From: Paenalcaligenes hominis
GTDB lineage: Bacteria > Pseudomonadota > Gammaproteobacteria > Burkholderiales > Burkholderiaceae_B
Direction of reading: 5' to 3'
Length of the DNA stretch: 64,000 bases
Assembly: GCF_011927625.1 (NCBI RefSeq)
Contig: NZ_JAATIZ010000003.1
Coordinates: 186,001 to 250,000 of the forward strand
In this document: positions 19,778-29,415 of the stretch, one piece after another
Numbering within the stretch: position 1 is the first letter of the stretch
Layout of the letters: every line of letters starts with the position of its first letter
Notes under the pieces: generated by a model
The model's database searches: none
What the model was told of the DNA's origin: nothing
The model's input: only the letters and a program-made list of their open reading frames with translations
Program-made: the position numbers and the translations under genes

Positions 19778-21373
19778 ATGAATCAATACAACCCTTATGG
19801 CGTATCTAGAGAACCTGTTTATGCCAATGGCGGCATGGTAGCAACCTCGCATCCCTTAGCGGCTGAGGCCGGTTTGGCTGTATTACGGCGTGGTGGAAAT
19901 GCAATTGATGCTGCAATTGCGGCAGGGGCTGCTTTGGCTGTAGTTGAGCCTACGCAAAATGGGATTGGTGGCGATGCGTTTGCATTGGTTTGGGATGGTT
20001 CCAGTGTTCATGCCTTAAATGGTTCTGGTCGCTCATCCAGACACACCTCGTATGAAGCACTTGGTTTAAAGCACGGCGATACAGTAGGCCCCCTAGGATG
20101 GTCCGGAGTCACTGTCCCCGGTGGGCCAAGAGCCTGGGCAGCATTGCATGATCGCTTTGGTAAAACAGAGTTCCAAAGCTTATTTGACTCGGCCATTCAT
20201 TATGCTCGTCACGGTTATCCTCTTTCTCCTGTTGTGGCCGAGTATTGGCGTCGTGCTAAAAAAATGATGGCAAATCGTACGGAGCCGCTTTATTCAGATT
20301 GGCATCGCACATTTCTACCCGAGGGGTTTGCGCCCGTGGCTGGGCAAATGTGGCGCCACGAAGGCTTGGCCCGTACGCTAGAGCGCTTGGCGCAGACAAA
20401 ATGTGAAGATTTCTATGTGGGCGAGCTCGCACAAGCGATGACTTCGTTTGCTGAACAAACAGGGGGGCTAATTGATGCGGAGGATCTGGCTGCTTATCAG
20501 CCTGAATGGGTGGAACCGATTTCTGCTGAGTATCAAGGGTATACCGTTTGGGAGTTGCCTCCTAATAACCAAGCACTGGCAACGCTATTGGCGCTAACCA
20601 TCTTAGATGAAATCGATTTAGGTGCACATAGAGAAGACGAGCGTGCTCTTCATTTGCAAATTGAAGCCATGAAGTTAGGGTTCATTGATGCCTTAGCACA
20701 TGTGGGCGACGGCACAGACCCTTCTTTAGTACAGGCGCTTTTGGATAAGAATTACGCTACACAGAGGCGCGGTCTGATTACAGAGCAGGCCACTGAGCCT
20801 GTAGCGGGCTTGCCTGAACGAGGCAACACGGTTTATTTAGCCGTCGCCGACAAAGACGGGATGATGGTGAGTTTTATTCAATCCAACTATATGGGCTTTG
20901 GAAGTGGAATCGTTGTCCCTGATACAGGCATTGCTTTACATAACCGAGGACATAGTTTTAATACGACTCAAGGTCATCCTAACGAGGTCGGGCCGAATAA
21001 AAGACCCTATCACACGATCATGCCTGGCTTTTTGACTAAAGGGAAAGAAGCGGTAGGCCCCTTTGGTGTGATGGGGGCGTTTATGCAGCCTCAAGGCCAT
21101 GTGCAAATGATTTTAAATACCATTCAACATCATATGCATCCTCAAGCGGCATTAGATGCACCGAGATGGCAATGGGTGAAAGGGAATACGGTACGTGTTG
21201 AGCAGTCCATGCCTAAACATGTAGTTCGTGCCTTATTGGCCCGTGGGCACGATATTGTGGTTGCGCCCGATGACACAGGGTTTGGACGAGGACAAATTAT
21301 CTGGCGCATGAAGAATGGCGTTTATGTTGGAGGATCAGACGGCAGAGCAGATGGGCAAGTAGCAGCGTTTTAA
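19778..21373 (+). CDS. Gamma-glutamyltransferase-family Ntn hydrolase
   Basis: Self-processing hydrolase of 531 residues in the gamma-glutamyltranspeptidase family. The N-terminal region has AEAGLAVLRRGGNAIDAAIA and EPTQNGIGGDAF. The probable cleavage site and N-terminal nucleophile is Thr351 in GNTVYLAVADKDG. The second residue of the classical TT pair is Val here, a change seen in divergent members; the later GFGSGI and RPYHTIMPG segments are kept. The start at 19778 is set by AGGAG at 19765-19769 and by lack of similarity upstream; no signal peptide is seen from this start, so the enzyme may be cytoplasmic. It is co-transcribed with a TctCBA transporter, suggesting that an imported gamma-glutamyl or related amide is hydrolysed. 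Confidence 0.85.
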   Translation: MNQYNPYGVSREPVYANGGMVATSHPLAAEAGLAVLRRGGNAIDAAIAAGAALAVVEPTQNGIGGDAFALVWDGSSVHALNGSGRSSRHTSYEALGLKHGDTVGPLGWSGVTVPGGPRAWAALHDRFGKTEFQSLFDSAIHYARHGYPLSPVVAEYWRRAKKMMANRTEPLYSDWHRTFLPEGFAPVAGQMWRHEGLARTLERLAQTKCEDFYVGELAQAMTSFAEQTGGLIDAEDLAAYQPEWVEPISAEYQGYTVWELPPNNQALATLLALTILDEIDLGAHREDERALHLQIEAMKLGFIDALAHVGDGTDPSLVQALLDKNYATQRRGLITEQATEPVAGLPERGNTVYLAVADKDGMMVSFIQSNYMGFGSGIVVPDTGIALHNRGHSFNTTQGHPNEVGPNKRPYHTIMPGFLTKGKEAVGPFGVMGAFMQPQGHVQMILNTIQHHMHPQAALDAPRWQWVKGNTVRVEQSMPKHVVRALLARGHDIVVAPDDTGFGRGQIIWRMKNGVYVGGSDGRADGQVAAF

Positions 21374-21407
21374 GCAAACGAAATAACTCAAAACGGAGAC
21401 ATATCCA

Positions 21408-22388
21408 ATGAAAAAAACGCATTCAAAAGGTTTAAGTTTTGCGGCAGCTGTTTTTTTAGCATATCAATGCATGAGTCCGGCCGTGGCGTCGGGGCCAATA
21501 GAACTGGTGGTGGCTTATTCTGCCGGCGGTGTGTCAGATTTAATGGGGCGAAATCTTGCTGTAAATGTTGAGTCTGGCTTAAATCAAAAAATGATTGTTC
21601 AAAACCGTCCTGGTGCAGCTGGTATGGTAGGCACCGACTTTGTATATAAAGCTAAGCCAGATGGTCAAACGGTTCTGTTAGCACGTATTGCAACCTTAGC
21701 TGTAGCACCTAACTTACAAAAAGTACCCTATGATCCCGCTGGGTTCACGCCATTAGGTTTGATTGCTACAGACCCTTTTGTGTGTGTAACAAGTGCACGT
21801 AAGGAGCTGAGCAACGTTGATGCGGTAAAAAAAGTGTTGGCAGAAAGACCTGGCACATTAACGTATAGCTCGTCAGGAGTGGGGTCGCTCAATCAATTTG
21901 CGGTGTTACGGTTTTTAGAGGCGCTGGGGGCGGAGCAACCTTTAAAGGCAGCCGCTCATATCCCTTCACAAGGTGAAGGACCTGCCTTAACCGCTGTTGC
22001 TGGAGGCCATATTGATCTGTTTTGCGGCAATGTGGGCCCGGTGATGCCGCAAGTACAAAGCGGAACAGTGAACGCTCTTTTTGTCACTTCCCAAGAGCGC
22101 ATTCCGGGTTTAGATGACGTGCCCACTGCTCAAGAGATAGGTCTGGCCGAACTAGAAGAAATAGTTGGTTGGAGCGCCCTGATGGGGCCACCTAATATGG
22201 ATGAGCAAACGGTGACTAAGTACGTCGCGGCTTTAGACAAAATGAAAAATGATGCGGCGTGGCAGCAGTTCATTAAGAAAATGGGGTCTGAACCCCGAGT
22301 TTTGAATCCTGCGGACACAGCCACTTTTATCTCGAATCAACAAGCACTTTATAAAGAGATGGCGTTAAGGATGGGTATAAAAAAATAA
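21408..22388 (+). CDS. Bug/TctC-family periplasmic solute-binding protein
   Basis: Periplasmic receptor of 326 residues. The signal peptide runs to about 27 (ending AVASG). Bug-family features include PIELVVAYSAGGVSDLMGRNLA (first carboxylate-binding loop) and VQNRPGAAGMVGTDFV. It lies 34 bases after the GGT-family gene and 29 before the TctB gene, forming one transport operon. The substrate is probably a carboxylate or amino-acid derivative. Alcaligenaceae carry many Bug paralogues, so similarity alone does not identify the ligand. Confidence 0.88.
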   Translation: MKKTHSKGLSFAAAVFLAYQCMSPAVASGPIELVVAYSAGGVSDLMGRNLAVNVESGLNQKMIVQNRPGAAGMVGTDFVYKAKPDGQTVLLARIATLAVAPNLQKVPYDPAGFTPLGLIATDPFVCVTSARKELSNVDAVKKVLAERPGTLTYSSSGVGSLNQFAVLRFLEALGAEQPLKAAAHIPSQGEGPALTAVAGGHIDLFCGNVGPVMPQVQSGTVNALFVTSQERIPGLDDVPTAQEIGLAELEEIVGWSALMGPPNMDEQTVTKYVAALDKMKNDAAWQQFIKKMGSEPRVLNPADTATFISNQQALYKEMALRMGIKK

Positions 22389-22417
22389 ATCTAAAAAACC
22401 AAAATAGGAGGAGACCT

Positions 22418-22897
22418 ATGAGAGATTTTTTAACCGGCTTATTTATTGGTGGGTTAGGGATTATGGCTTGGTTTTATGTAATCCCCGAAGGGGTGCAGCA
22501 ATTTGCTGAACCCCCTAATCTTGCCTTATCTGCCACATTTTGGCCTTATGTTGTCGCTGCGTTATTCATCGGATTAGGGGGGAGCCTAGCCGTCCAAGGC
22601 GGTGTCAGCTTAAAACGGCAACGTTCTAATCCGACGTCGATGGTGCGCACCCCTTTGCCTAGAGACGTATTGTGGGCAGTTTTCTTTTTAGTGCCTTATT
22701 ATTTTTTGGCTCAATCCATTGGGTTGCTCTTGGCATCCATGATTGCCTTTGCCGCTTATGCTTTATTAGCAGGTGAAAAAAGTTATAAAAAAGTTGCGTT
22801 GCTTTCCGTAGTGGTGCCCGCTTTTATCACCCTATTCTTTATTTACATCGCTCAAGTCCTGGTTCCGTTAGGTCCTATCGATGTGTTGTTTTCCTAA
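22418..22897 (+). CDS. TctB-type small membrane subunit of a tripartite tricarboxylate transporter
   Basis: Inner-membrane protein of 159 residues with four hydrophobic segments (about 3-20, 40-60, 86-120 as a pair, 128-150), the expected TctB layout. AGGAGGAG immediately upstream gives a very strong ribosome-binding site. It sits between the TctC and TctA genes, 12 bases before TctA. Sequence is weakly conserved in this family, so the call rests on size, topology and position. Confidence 0.82.
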   Translation: MRDFLTGLFIGGLGIMAWFYVIPEGVQQFAEPPNLALSATFWPYVVAALFIGLGGSLAVQGGVSLKRQRSNPTSMVRTPLPRDVLWAVFFLVPYYFLAQSIGLLLASMIAFAAYALLAGEKSYKKVALLSVVVPAFITLFFIYIAQVLVPLGPIDVLFS

Positions 22898-22909
22898 AGG
22901 AGAAAGCCA

Positions 22910-24421
22910 ATGCAAGACATAGTCAGTGGACTCACTTTATTTGCAGACCCTTTTGGATTACTGGCTTTAGTGGTGGGGGTATTTATAGGAACAGTCATTG
23001 GCGCCATTCCTGGTTTAAGCACAGTCATGGCCATTTCCATTGCCTTACCTTTCACTTTTTCTCTAGAACCTATCGCTGGCTTGCTATTACTCGTTGGCGT
23101 TTACAAAGGAGGGATGTACGGAGGGGCGATCAGCGCAATTTTAATCAATACGCCAGGAACGCCTGCCGCTTCTTGCACCATGTTAGATGGTTATCCCATG
23201 GCGAAACAGGGGCGAGCACGTTCTGCCTTAGAGATGGCTTTATATGCTTCGTGCTTTGGAGACTTGGTCTCGACATTTGTTTTAATTTTAAGCGCGTCCT
23301 GGTTAGCAGGGTTTGCCTTAGATTTTGGCCCTTCAGAGTTATTCGCTTTAGTGGTGTTTGCTCTTGTTATTGTTGCTGGGGTGGCAGCGCAAGAAAAAGT
23401 GAAAGGCTTTTTGGCAATGGCAGTGGGCTTGGGGCTTGCTACTGTGGGCATGGATATGATTACAGGAGAGCAGCGTTTTGTCTTCAATGTCACCGAGTTA
23501 AATGCAGGCTTAAGCTTAGTTCCGGTGCTGATTGGCTTGTTTGCTTTACCTGAGGTTTTTGAAATGTATAGCGCTCAAGAAAAAAACAAACCCGCCGCTC
23601 CCCTAGGAGAGAACCGCTTAAGTGCAAAGGTGTTTTTTGGCTATTGGAAAACATTAGTGCGAAGCAGTGTGATTGGGGTGGTGTTAGGTGTGATTCCTGG
23701 TTTGGGCCCAACCCCAGCCGCCTTCTTTTCTTATGGCGAAGCCAAGCGTAAATCCAAAGACCCGGATAGTTTTGGTAAAGGCAATGTGGAAGGGGTTGCT
23801 GCAGCAGAAGCAGCAAATAGTGCGGTAGGTGGGGCGTCAATGGTGCCATTGCTGGCGTTGGGTATCCCTGCAGATGTCATCACCGCTGTCATCTTGGGCG
23901 CATTTATGATTCATGGGTTGCAGCCTGGGCCTCTTATGTTTCACACCAACATCAACATTATCTATGCCTTGTTTATGGGTATGTTAGTTGGGTCAATTTT
24001 GCTTTTTGTAATTGGCCGTTCCAGTATTCCTATCCTAGGTCGCCTCCTTAATATTAAGTCATCCCTGTTACTGCCTGGGGTCTTAGTGCTGTGTATGTTT
24101 GGCGCTTATGGGGTCAATAAAAGTATGTTTGATGTCATGGTGATGTTTGGGATGGGGGTACTCGGTTATGTAATGGTGCTCTTACGTTTTCCTCGTGCAC
24201 CGCTACTAATAGGTTTTGTGCTTGGGCCACTCCTTGAAAACACATTCCGTCAGTCATTGTTGATGTCACATGGGCAATATGAGTTTTTTGTAAGCAGCCT
24301 CATTTCAAAAGTGTTCTGGGCATTTACAGCGCTCTACTTACTTTCTGCGCTTTATAAGCTTGTTAAACCTAAACCCAAGGCTTTAAGTGCAAATCTAAGC
24401 GTTGATACGCCAAGTCATTAA
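22910..24421 (+). CDS. TctA-type large membrane subunit of a tripartite tricarboxylate transporter
   Basis: Inner-membrane permease of 503 residues with about 12 hydrophobic segments. It shows the TctA signatures IGTVIGAIPGLSTVMAISIA, YGGAISAILINTPGTPAA, GVIPGLGPTPAAFFSYGEAKR and EAANSAVGGASMVPLLALGIP. It is the last gene of the GGT-TctCBA unit. Just after it lies the promoter region of rplC. I see no clear terminator between them, so some read-through into the ribosomal genes is possible. Confidence 0.92.
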   Translation: MQDIVSGLTLFADPFGLLALVVGVFIGTVIGAIPGLSTVMAISIALPFTFSLEPIAGLLLLVGVYKGGMYGGAISAILINTPGTPAASCTMLDGYPMAKQGRARSALEMALYASCFGDLVSTFVLILSASWLAGFALDFGPSELFALVVFALVIVAGVAAQEKVKGFLAMAVGLGLATVGMDMITGEQRFVFNVTELNAGLSLVPVLIGLFALPEVFEMYSAQEKNKPAAPLGENRLSAKVFFGYWKTLVRSSVIGVVLGVIPGLGPTPAAFFSYGEAKRKSKDPDSFGKGNVEGVAAAEAANSAVGGASMVPLLALGIPADVITAVILGAFMIHGLQPGPLMFHTNINIIYALFMGMLVGSILLFVIGRSSIPILGRLLNIKSSLLLPGVLVLCMFGAYGVNKSMFDVMVMFGMGVLGYVMVLLRFPRAPLLIGFVLGPLLENTFRQSLLMSHGQYEFFVSSLISKVFWAFTALYLLSALYKLVKPKPKALSANLSVDTPSH

Positions 24422-24456
24422 GACGTTGTATTTATGGGCGCTTGCTATGGTTTTTC

Positions 24457-24499
24457 TTGCTTGACTTTGCATAGACGTGTTATATTTATTAGCTTAACC
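24457..24499 (+). promoter_or_regulatory. Promoter upstream of rplC
   Basis: TTGCTT (24457-24462) with an 18-base spacer to TATATT (24481-24486). At the offset where the rpsL and rplN promoters have ATGGCTTACTT, this one has TTAGCTTAACC, sharing GCTTA in register. An alternative -35, TTGACT at 24461-24466, would leave only a 14-base spacer. Confidence 0.6.
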
Positions 24500-24560
24500 A
24501 AGTTGCTGGTTAAAGTTAGAGTAGGTGTGCAATCTAATTTGCATGCGTAATCAAGTTAGC

Positions 24561-24580
24561 CCCGACCAATCGTAGTTGGG
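24561..24580 (+). promoter_or_regulatory. rplC leader: Small hairpin just upstream of the rplC ribosome-binding site
   Basis: CCCGAC (24561-24566) pairs with GTTGGG (24575-24580) with one G-U and an 8-base loop. It ends 3 bases before GGAG at 24584-24587. Because rplD (L4, the S10 operon autoregulator in E. coli) is the second gene of this unit, the leader is a candidate site for feedback control. Confidence 0.35.
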
Positions 24581-24593
24581 AATGGAGAATAAG

Positions 24594-25268
24594 ATGTCGA
24601 ACTCGACACCTGTGCCTGCCGCATGGCGGTTGGGCCTTGTTGGGCGCAAAGTCGGCATGACCCGTGTATTTACAGAAGACGGTGAATCCGTACCTGTAAC
24701 TGTACTGGACGTGTCCAACAATCGCGTCACCCAAATCAAGACGCCCGAAGTCGATGGCTACGCTGCCGTACAGCTAGCTTATGGCTCTCGTCGTGCCTCC
24801 CGTGTGAACAAACCTGCTGCTGGTCATTATGCCAAAGCAGGCGTTGAAGCTGGAAGCATCCTTAAAGAATTCCGTCTAGATCCCGCTAAAGCAGCCGAAC
24901 ACAATCCTGGTGATGTGATCGCTATTGAAAGCGTATTCGAAGCCGGCCAAAAAGTTGACGTTACAGGTACCACCATTGGTAAAGGCTTTGCCGGTACTAT
25001 CAAACGCCACCACTTCTCTGGTCAGCGTAACTCCCACGGTAACTCGATCTCCCACCGTGCCCCCGGTTCAATCGGTATGGCACAGGATCCAGGTCGTGTA
25101 TTCCCTGGTAAAAAAATGGCCGGTCATTTGGGTGATGTTACCCGTACCGTTCAAAATCTAGATGTTGTGCGCGTTGACGTAGAACGTGGCCTTTTATTGG
25201 TTCGTGGCGCTGTCCCCGGTCATAAAAATGGCAACGTGGTTGTACGTCCCGCCATCAAAGGAGCCTAA
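24594..25268 (+). CDS. rplC: 50S ribosomal protein L3
   Basis: Large-subunit protein that binds near the 3' end of 23S rRNA; 224 residues. [13 protein letters not shown] and the loop with [38 protein letters not shown] are conserved; this loop carries the Gln methylated by PrmB in E. coli. The ATG at 24594 has GGAG 6 bases upstream; an in-frame ATG six codons earlier lacks a site. It is first in its transcription unit, detached from rpsJ by 12.8 kb, and ends 2 bases before rplD. Confidence 0.96.
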   Translation: MSNSTPVPAAWRLGLVGRKVGMTRVFTEDGESVPVTVLDVSNNRVTQIKTPEVDGYAAVQLAYGSRRASRVNKPAAGHYAKAGVEAGSILKEFRLDPAKAAEHNPGDVIAIESVFEAGQKVDVTGTTIGKGFAGTIKRHHFSGQRNSHGNSISHRAPGSIGMAQDPGRVFPGKKMAGHLGDVTRTVQNLDVVRVDVERGLLLVRGAVPGHKNGNVVVRPAIKGA

Positions 25269-25270
25269 TC

Positions 25271-25888
25271 ATGGAACTCAAGCTCCTGAATGATCAGGGT
25301 CAAGCTTCTACATTTGCTGCTTCAGACGTTGTCTTTGGCCGTGAATTCAACGAAGCCCTCGTTCACCAAATTGTTGTTGCTTACCAAGCAAACGCTCGTA
25401 GCGCAAACAGCAAGCAAAAAACACGTGCTGAAGTTAGCTACAGCACACGTAAGCCTTGGCGTCAAAAAGGCACTGGTCGCGCCCGTGCTGGTATGGCTTC
25501 CTCGCCCTTATGGCGTGGGGGTGGTCGTACATTCCCTAACTCGCCAGATCAAAATTACAGCCACAAAGTTAACAAAAAAATGTACCGCGCTGGTTTGCAG
25601 TCCATTTTTTCTCAGTTAGCTCGCGAAGGTCGTATTTCTGTAGTCGAGTCTTTCAACCTTGATGCACCTAAAACAAAATTAGCTGCAACCAAACTGAAAG
25701 ATTTAGGCCTTGAGTCCGTGCTTATCATCACAGATAGCATTGATGAAAACGTCTACCTCGCTACACGTAACCTACCTCACGTAGCTGTGGTCGAACCGCG
25801 CGACGCCGATCCTTTATCTTTGATCCACTACAAAAATGTGTTGATCACTAAAGCGGCTGTTGCTCAAATCGAGGAGATGTTGGGATGA
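25271..25888 (+). CDS. rplD: 50S ribosomal protein L4
   Basis: Early-assembly protein whose extended loop lines the exit tunnel; 205 residues, normal length. The loop [25 protein letters not shown] is conserved. In E. coli L4 also represses the S10 operon at the rpsJ leader. Here rpsJ has a different promoter, so any such control would need to act at the new rplC leader. The gene overlaps rplW by 4 bases (ATGA), indicating translational coupling. Confidence 0.97.
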   Translation: MELKLLNDQGQASTFAASDVVFGREFNEALVHQIVVAYQANARSANSKQKTRAEVSYSTRKPWRQKGTGRARAGMASSPLWRGGGRTFPNSPDQNYSHKVNKKMYRAGLQSIFSQLAREGRISVVESFNLDAPKTKLAATKLKDLGLESVLIITDSIDENVYLATRNLPHVAVVEPRDADPLSLIHYKNVLITKAAVAQIEEMLG

Positions 25889-26181
25889 ACGTCGAACGCT
25901 TATACCAAGTCATCCTAGCTCCAATCGTGACTGAAAAAGCCACGATGGTAGCGGAAAATAATCAGCAAATCGCTTTCCGCGTAGCACCTGATGCGACCAA
26001 ACTTGAAGTTAAAGCAGCAGTTGAAATGTTGTTTAAAGTTGAAGTCGAGTCCGTGCAGGTTCTAAACCAAAACGGTAAAGCCAAGCGATTTGGTCGTTTC
26101 GAAGGTCGCCGCCGCAACGAGCGTAAAGCTTACGTTCGTATTAAAGACGGTCAGGAACTCGACTTTACGGAGATGAACTAA
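25885..26181 (+). CDS. rplW: 50S ribosomal protein L23
   Basis: Exit-tunnel protein that docks trigger factor and SRP; 98 residues. The family pattern [41 protein letters not shown] is complete. Start overlaps the rplD stop by 4 bases; rplB begins 1 base after its stop. Confidence 0.97.
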   Translation: MNVERLYQVILAPIVTEKATMVAENNQQIAFRVAPDATKLEVKAAVEMLFKVEVESVQVLNQNGKAKRFGRFEGRRRNERKAYVRIKDGQELDFTEMN

Positions 26182-26182
26182 T

Positions 26183-27010
26183 ATGGCACTCGTAAAAGTT
26201 AAGCCCACGTCTGCAGGTCGTCGCGGCATGATTAAAGTAGTGCACTCCGAGCTCCATAAAGGCGCTCCGCATGCAGCACTACTAGAAAAGAAAAAGCGTA
26301 GCTCTGGCCGTAATAACAACGGTCATATCACCGTACGTCATCGTGGCGGTGGTCATAAACAGCACTATCGTATCGTTGATTTCCGTCGCAATAAAGATGG
26401 TATCCCAGCGAAAGTCGAGCGTTTAGAATACGATCCAAACCGTACAGCGCATATTGCATTATTGTGTTATGCAGACGGTGAGCGTCGTTACATTATCGCT
26501 CCTCGTGGTCTAGAAGTTGGTGCTACGCTCTTGTCCGGTCAGGATGCTCCTATCCGTGCTGGTAACACCTTACCTATTCGCAACATCCCAATCGGTGCAA
26601 CTATTCACTGTATTGAAATGATGCCTGGTAAAGGTGCTCAACTAGCTCGTTCAGCAGGTACATCTGCCGTATTGCTAGCACGTGATGGTTCTTACGCTCA
26701 GGTACGTTTACGTTCTGGCGAAGTCCGTCGTGTTCATATTGACTGTCGTGCCACTATTGGTGCGGTCAGCAACGAAGATCACAGCTTGCGTCAAATTGGT
26801 AAAGCTGGTGCTATGCGCTGGCGCGGTGTCCGTCCAACTGTTCGTGGTGTAGCCATGAACCCGATCGATCACCCACACGGTGGTGGTGAGGGTAAAACAG
26901 GTGAAGGTCGTGAGCCCGTAAGTCCATGGGGTACACCTGCTAAAGGTTACCGCACACGTCGTAACAAACGCACAGACAATATGATTGTCTCGCGTCGCAA
27001 GCGTAAGTAA
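26183..27010 (+). CDS. rplB: 50S ribosomal protein L2
   Basis: Core large-subunit protein next to the peptidyl-transferase centre; 275 residues, full length. The C-terminal [21 protein letters not shown] contains the conserved histidine implicated in subunit association and peptidyl transfer. The basic N-terminal part ([18 protein letters not shown]) is typical. rpsS follows after 12 bases. Confidence 0.97.
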   Translation: MALVKVKPTSAGRRGMIKVVHSELHKGAPHAALLEKKKRSSGRNNNGHITVRHRGGGHKQHYRIVDFRRNKDGIPAKVERLEYDPNRTAHIALLCYADGERRYIIAPRGLEVGATLLSGQDAPIRAGNTLPIRNIPIGATIHCIEMMPGKGAQLARSAGTSAVLLARDGSYAQVRLRSGEVRRVHIDCRATIGAVSNEDHSLRQIGKAGAMRWRGVRPTVRGVAMNPIDHPHGGGEGKTGEGREPVSPWGTPAKGYRTRRNKRTDNMIVSRRKRK

Positions 27011-27022
27011 GGGGCGAACATA

Positions 27023-27298
27023 ATGTCACGTTCGATTAAAAAAGGCCCATTTGTAGACGAGCACTTAATCAATAAGGTTGAGGCAGCTGTCGAGGGCAAC
27101 GATAAACGTCCGATCAAAACTTGGTCGCGTCGTTCTACCATCCTGCCCGAATTCATCGGGCTGACGATTGCCGTGCACAATGGTCGTCAACATGTTCCCG
27201 TTTATATCAACGAGAACATGGTTGGCCACAAGCTCGGTGAATTCGCATTGACCCGCACCTTTAAGGGTCACATTGCGGACAAGAAGTCACGGAGATAA
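27023..27298 (+). CDS. rpsS: 30S ribosomal protein S19
   Basis: Head protein contacting S13 and tRNA; 91 residues. [14 protein letters not shown] at the start and [15 protein letters not shown] near the end are conserved. Co-transcribed, 3 bases before rplV. Confidence 0.97.
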   Translation: MSRSIKKGPFVDEHLINKVEAAVEGNDKRPIKTWSRRSTILPEFIGLTIAVHNGRQHVPVYINENMVGHKLGEFALTRTFKGHIADKKSRR

Positions 27299-27301
27299 GC
27301 G

Positions 27302-27631
27302 ATGGAAACCACAGCAAAAATTCGTGGAGTACGTATCTCTGCTCAGAAAGCACGCTTAGTCGCTGATATGATTCGCGGCAAGTCTGTAGAGCAGGCGTTA
27401 AATACGCTCACATTTACTCCCAAGAAAGCCGCTGGCATTATCAAAAAAGCGCTTGAGTCCGCTATTGCTAATGCTGAACATAACGATGGTGCCGACATCG
27501 ATGAGTTGCGCGTTACTGCTATTCAAGTAGATAAAGCGCAATCTTTGAAACGTTTTTCCGCACGAGCCAAAGGCCGCGGTAACCGCATCGAAAAGCAAAC
27601 CTGCCACATTGTGGTTAAGGTCGGCGCTTAA
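27302..27631 (+). CDS. rplV: 50S ribosomal protein L22
   Basis: Assembly protein whose beta-hairpin lines the exit tunnel, where macrolide-resistance changes occur; 109 residues. The start [18 protein letters not shown] and the hairpin [23 protein letters not shown] are typical and look wild type. Nine bases separate it from rpsC. Confidence 0.97.
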   Translation: METTAKIRGVRISAQKARLVADMIRGKSVEQALNTLTFTPKKAAGIIKKALESAIANAEHNDGADIDELRVTAIQVDKAQSLKRFSARAKGRGNRIEKQTCHIVVKVGA

Positions 27632-27640
27632 GGAGTCACA

Positions 27641-28408
27641 ATGGGACAAAAAGTTAACCCAATTGGGTTCCGCCTCGCGGTTAACCGTAACTGGAATTCT
27701 CGCTGGTATGCTGATCACAACGATTTCAGCGGTATGCTAGCCGATGATATCCGCGTGCGTGAATACCTCAAAAAGAAGCTTAAAAATGCTTCTGTTGGTC
27801 GTATTGTCATCGAGCGTCCATCCAAAAACGCCCGCATTACTATTTACTCTGCCCGTCCAGGCGTCGTAATTGGTAAGCGTGGTGAGGATATCGAAAGCTT
27901 AAAAGTTGACCTACAGCGTTTAATGGGCGTGCCTGTGCACGTCAATATCGAAGAAATTCGTAAACCTGAAACCGATGCTCAGCTAATCGCTGACTCAATC
28001 GCTCAGCAGCTAGAAAAACGTATTATGTTCCGTCGCGCCATGAAACGTGCGATGCAAAACGCAATGCGTTTAGGTGCCCAAGGTATCAAAATTGCTAGCT
28101 CTGGTCGTTTGAATGGTATCGAGATTGCCCGTACCGAGTGGTACCGTGAAGGCCGTGTACCTCTACACACTTTGCGTGCTCACATCGATTACGCTACAGC
28201 AGAAGCTCACACCACATACGGTATTATCGGTATTAAAGTCTGGGTCTACAAAGGCGATATGTTGCCTAACGGCGAATTGCCTCAAGAGACAGCTGCCCCT
28301 GAAGAGCGTCGTCAGCGTCGCCCTCGCGGTGAGCGTCCTGAAGGCCGTCGCCCAGGTCGTGGTCGCGGTCCTCGCCGTGACGCAGCACCGGCGCCAGAAG
28401 GAGAATAA
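27641..28408 (+). CDS. rpsC: 30S ribosomal protein S3
   Basis: Head protein at the mRNA entry channel; 255 residues. The KH domain with [14 protein letters not shown] (GXXG loop) and the C-terminal domain [20 protein letters not shown] are present. From about residue 215 there is an Arg/Pro/Gly-rich tail ([19 protein letters not shown]), longer than in E. coli (233 residues) and common in Burkholderiales. rplP follows after 2 bases. Confidence 0.97.
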   Translation: MGQKVNPIGFRLAVNRNWNSRWYADHNDFSGMLADDIRVREYLKKKLKNASVGRIVIERPSKNARITIYSARPGVVIGKRGEDIESLKVDLQRLMGVPVHVNIEEIRKPETDAQLIADSIAQQLEKRIMFRRAMKRAMQNAMRLGAQGIKIASSGRLNGIEIARTEWYREGRVPLHTLRAHIDYATAEAHTTYGIIGIKVWVYKGDMLPNGELPQETAAPEERRQRRPRGERPEGRRPGRGRGPRRDAAPAPEGE

Positions 28409-28410
28409 TT

Positions 28411-28827
28411 ATGTTGCAACCTTCTCGTAGAAAATATCGCAAAGAACACAAAGGTCGTAACACCGGTCTAGCGACTCGTGGTACTCAAGTGTCCTTTGGC
28501 GAATTTGGTTTGAAAGCGACAGGTCGTGGTCGTTTAACTGCTCGTCAGATCGAAGCAGCGCGTCGTGCGATTAACCGTCACATTAAACGTGGTGGCCGTA
28601 TCTGGATTCGTGTCTTCCCTGACAAACCGATTTCCCAGAAACCTGCAGAGGTTCGTATGGGTAGTGGTAAGGGTAGTCCAGAGTTCTGGGTCGCTGAAAT
28701 TCAACCCGGCAAAATGCTGTACGAAATGGAAGGCGTTAGCGAAGAACTCGCACGCGAAGCATTCCGTCTAGCTGCTGCCAAGTTACCATTTTCTACCACT
28801 TTCGTGGTACGAAACATTGGTGCTTAA
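28411..28827 (+). CDS. rplP: 50S ribosomal protein L16
   Basis: A-site-facing large-subunit protein; 138 residues. [30 protein letters not shown]-type helix (here [19 protein letters not shown]) and [14 protein letters not shown] are conserved; the Arg modified by RoxA in E. coli lies in the last segment region. Nine bases before rpmC. Confidence 0.97.
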   Translation: MLQPSRRKYRKEHKGRNTGLATRGTQVSFGEFGLKATGRGRLTARQIEAARRAINRHIKRGGRIWIRVFPDKPISQKPAEVRMGSGKGSPEFWVAEIQPGKMLYEMEGVSEELAREAFRLAAAKLPFSTTFVVRNIGA

Positions 28828-28836
28828 GGAGATCAC

Positions 28837-29028
28837 ATGAAAGCCAGCGAACTCCGTTCTAAAGAAACCGCCGAGCTCAAAACTGAGCTTGAAAGTCTGC
28901 TGAAGGCTCAATTTAGCTTGCGTATGCAACAAGCCACTCAGCAGCTTTCCAACACCAGCCAGCTATCTAAAGTACGTCGCGACATCGCTCGCGTGCGCAC
29001 CGTAATGGCTGAGAAAGCAGGAAAGTGA
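28837..29028 (+). CDS. rpmC: 50S ribosomal protein L29
   Basis: Small helical-hairpin protein at the tunnel exit; 63 residues, from [14 protein letters not shown] to [18 protein letters not shown], the normal family length. AAGGAG is present upstream. The next gene rpsQ starts 1 base after the stop. Confidence 0.96.
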   Translation: MKASELRSKETAELKTELESLLKAQFSLRMQQATQQLSNTSQLSKVRRDIARVRTVMAEKAGK

Positions 29029-29029
29029 T

Positions 29030-29314
29030 ATGAGCGATACTCAAACTACACCCGTAGCAGAAAAGCGTCAGCGCCTATTACAGGGCCGCGTGGTCAGCAC
29101 AAAAATGGATAAAACCGTTGTCGTTTACGTAGAACGTCACGTTAAGCATCCTTTGTATGGCAAGATCATCGTGCGCTCACGTAAATACCAAGCGCATGAC
29201 GAGAATAACCAGTACAACGAAGGCGATATCGTAGAAATCGCTGAAGGCCGTCCAATCAGCCGTCACAAGTCATGGACTGTTGTGCGTTTGGTTACTCCTG
29301 CTCGCGTTATTTAA
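29030..29314 (+). CDS. rpsQ: 30S ribosomal protein S17
   Basis: Primary 16S rRNA binder, OB fold; 94 residues. [30 protein letters not shown] and [20 protein letters not shown] are conserved; about ten extra residues at the N-terminus (TQTTPVAEK) are usual in betaproteobacteria. It is the last gene of this block and is followed by a terminator, so S10 and spc genes are not one transcript here. Confidence 0.97.
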   Translation: MSDTQTTPVAEKRQRLLQGRVVSTKMDKTVVVYVERHVKHPLYGKIIVRSRKYQAHDENNQYNEGDIVEIAEGRPISRHKSWTVVRLVTPARVI

Positions 29315-29353
29315 TTCGTTAAATTAACGTTTTAGACTCCACGGGGTCTAAGC

Positions 29354-29389
29354 AAAAAACCCCAGCTGGTTCATCTAGCTGGGGTTTTT
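29354..29389 (+). terminator. Rho-independent terminator after rpsQ
   Basis: AAAAAACCCCAGCT, a 9-base loop, AGCTGGGG and a T run. The stem is 8 bp and G/C-rich. It separates rpsQ from the convergent ankyrin gene and probably serves both directions. Confidence 0.92.
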
Positions 29390-29415
29390 GTTTTGACTTT
29401 GTGTAGGCAAGCTAG

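Noticed and set aside
11913-24421. Genomic island or prophage
   Set aside because: Gene content is foreign to the ribosomal cluster, but there is no integrase, transposase, tRNA end or flanking direct repeat that I can see.
24461-24486. TTGACT with TATATT as the rplC promoter
   Set aside because: The spacer is only 14 bases; TTGCTT with 18 bases is the better, though still imperfect, pairing.
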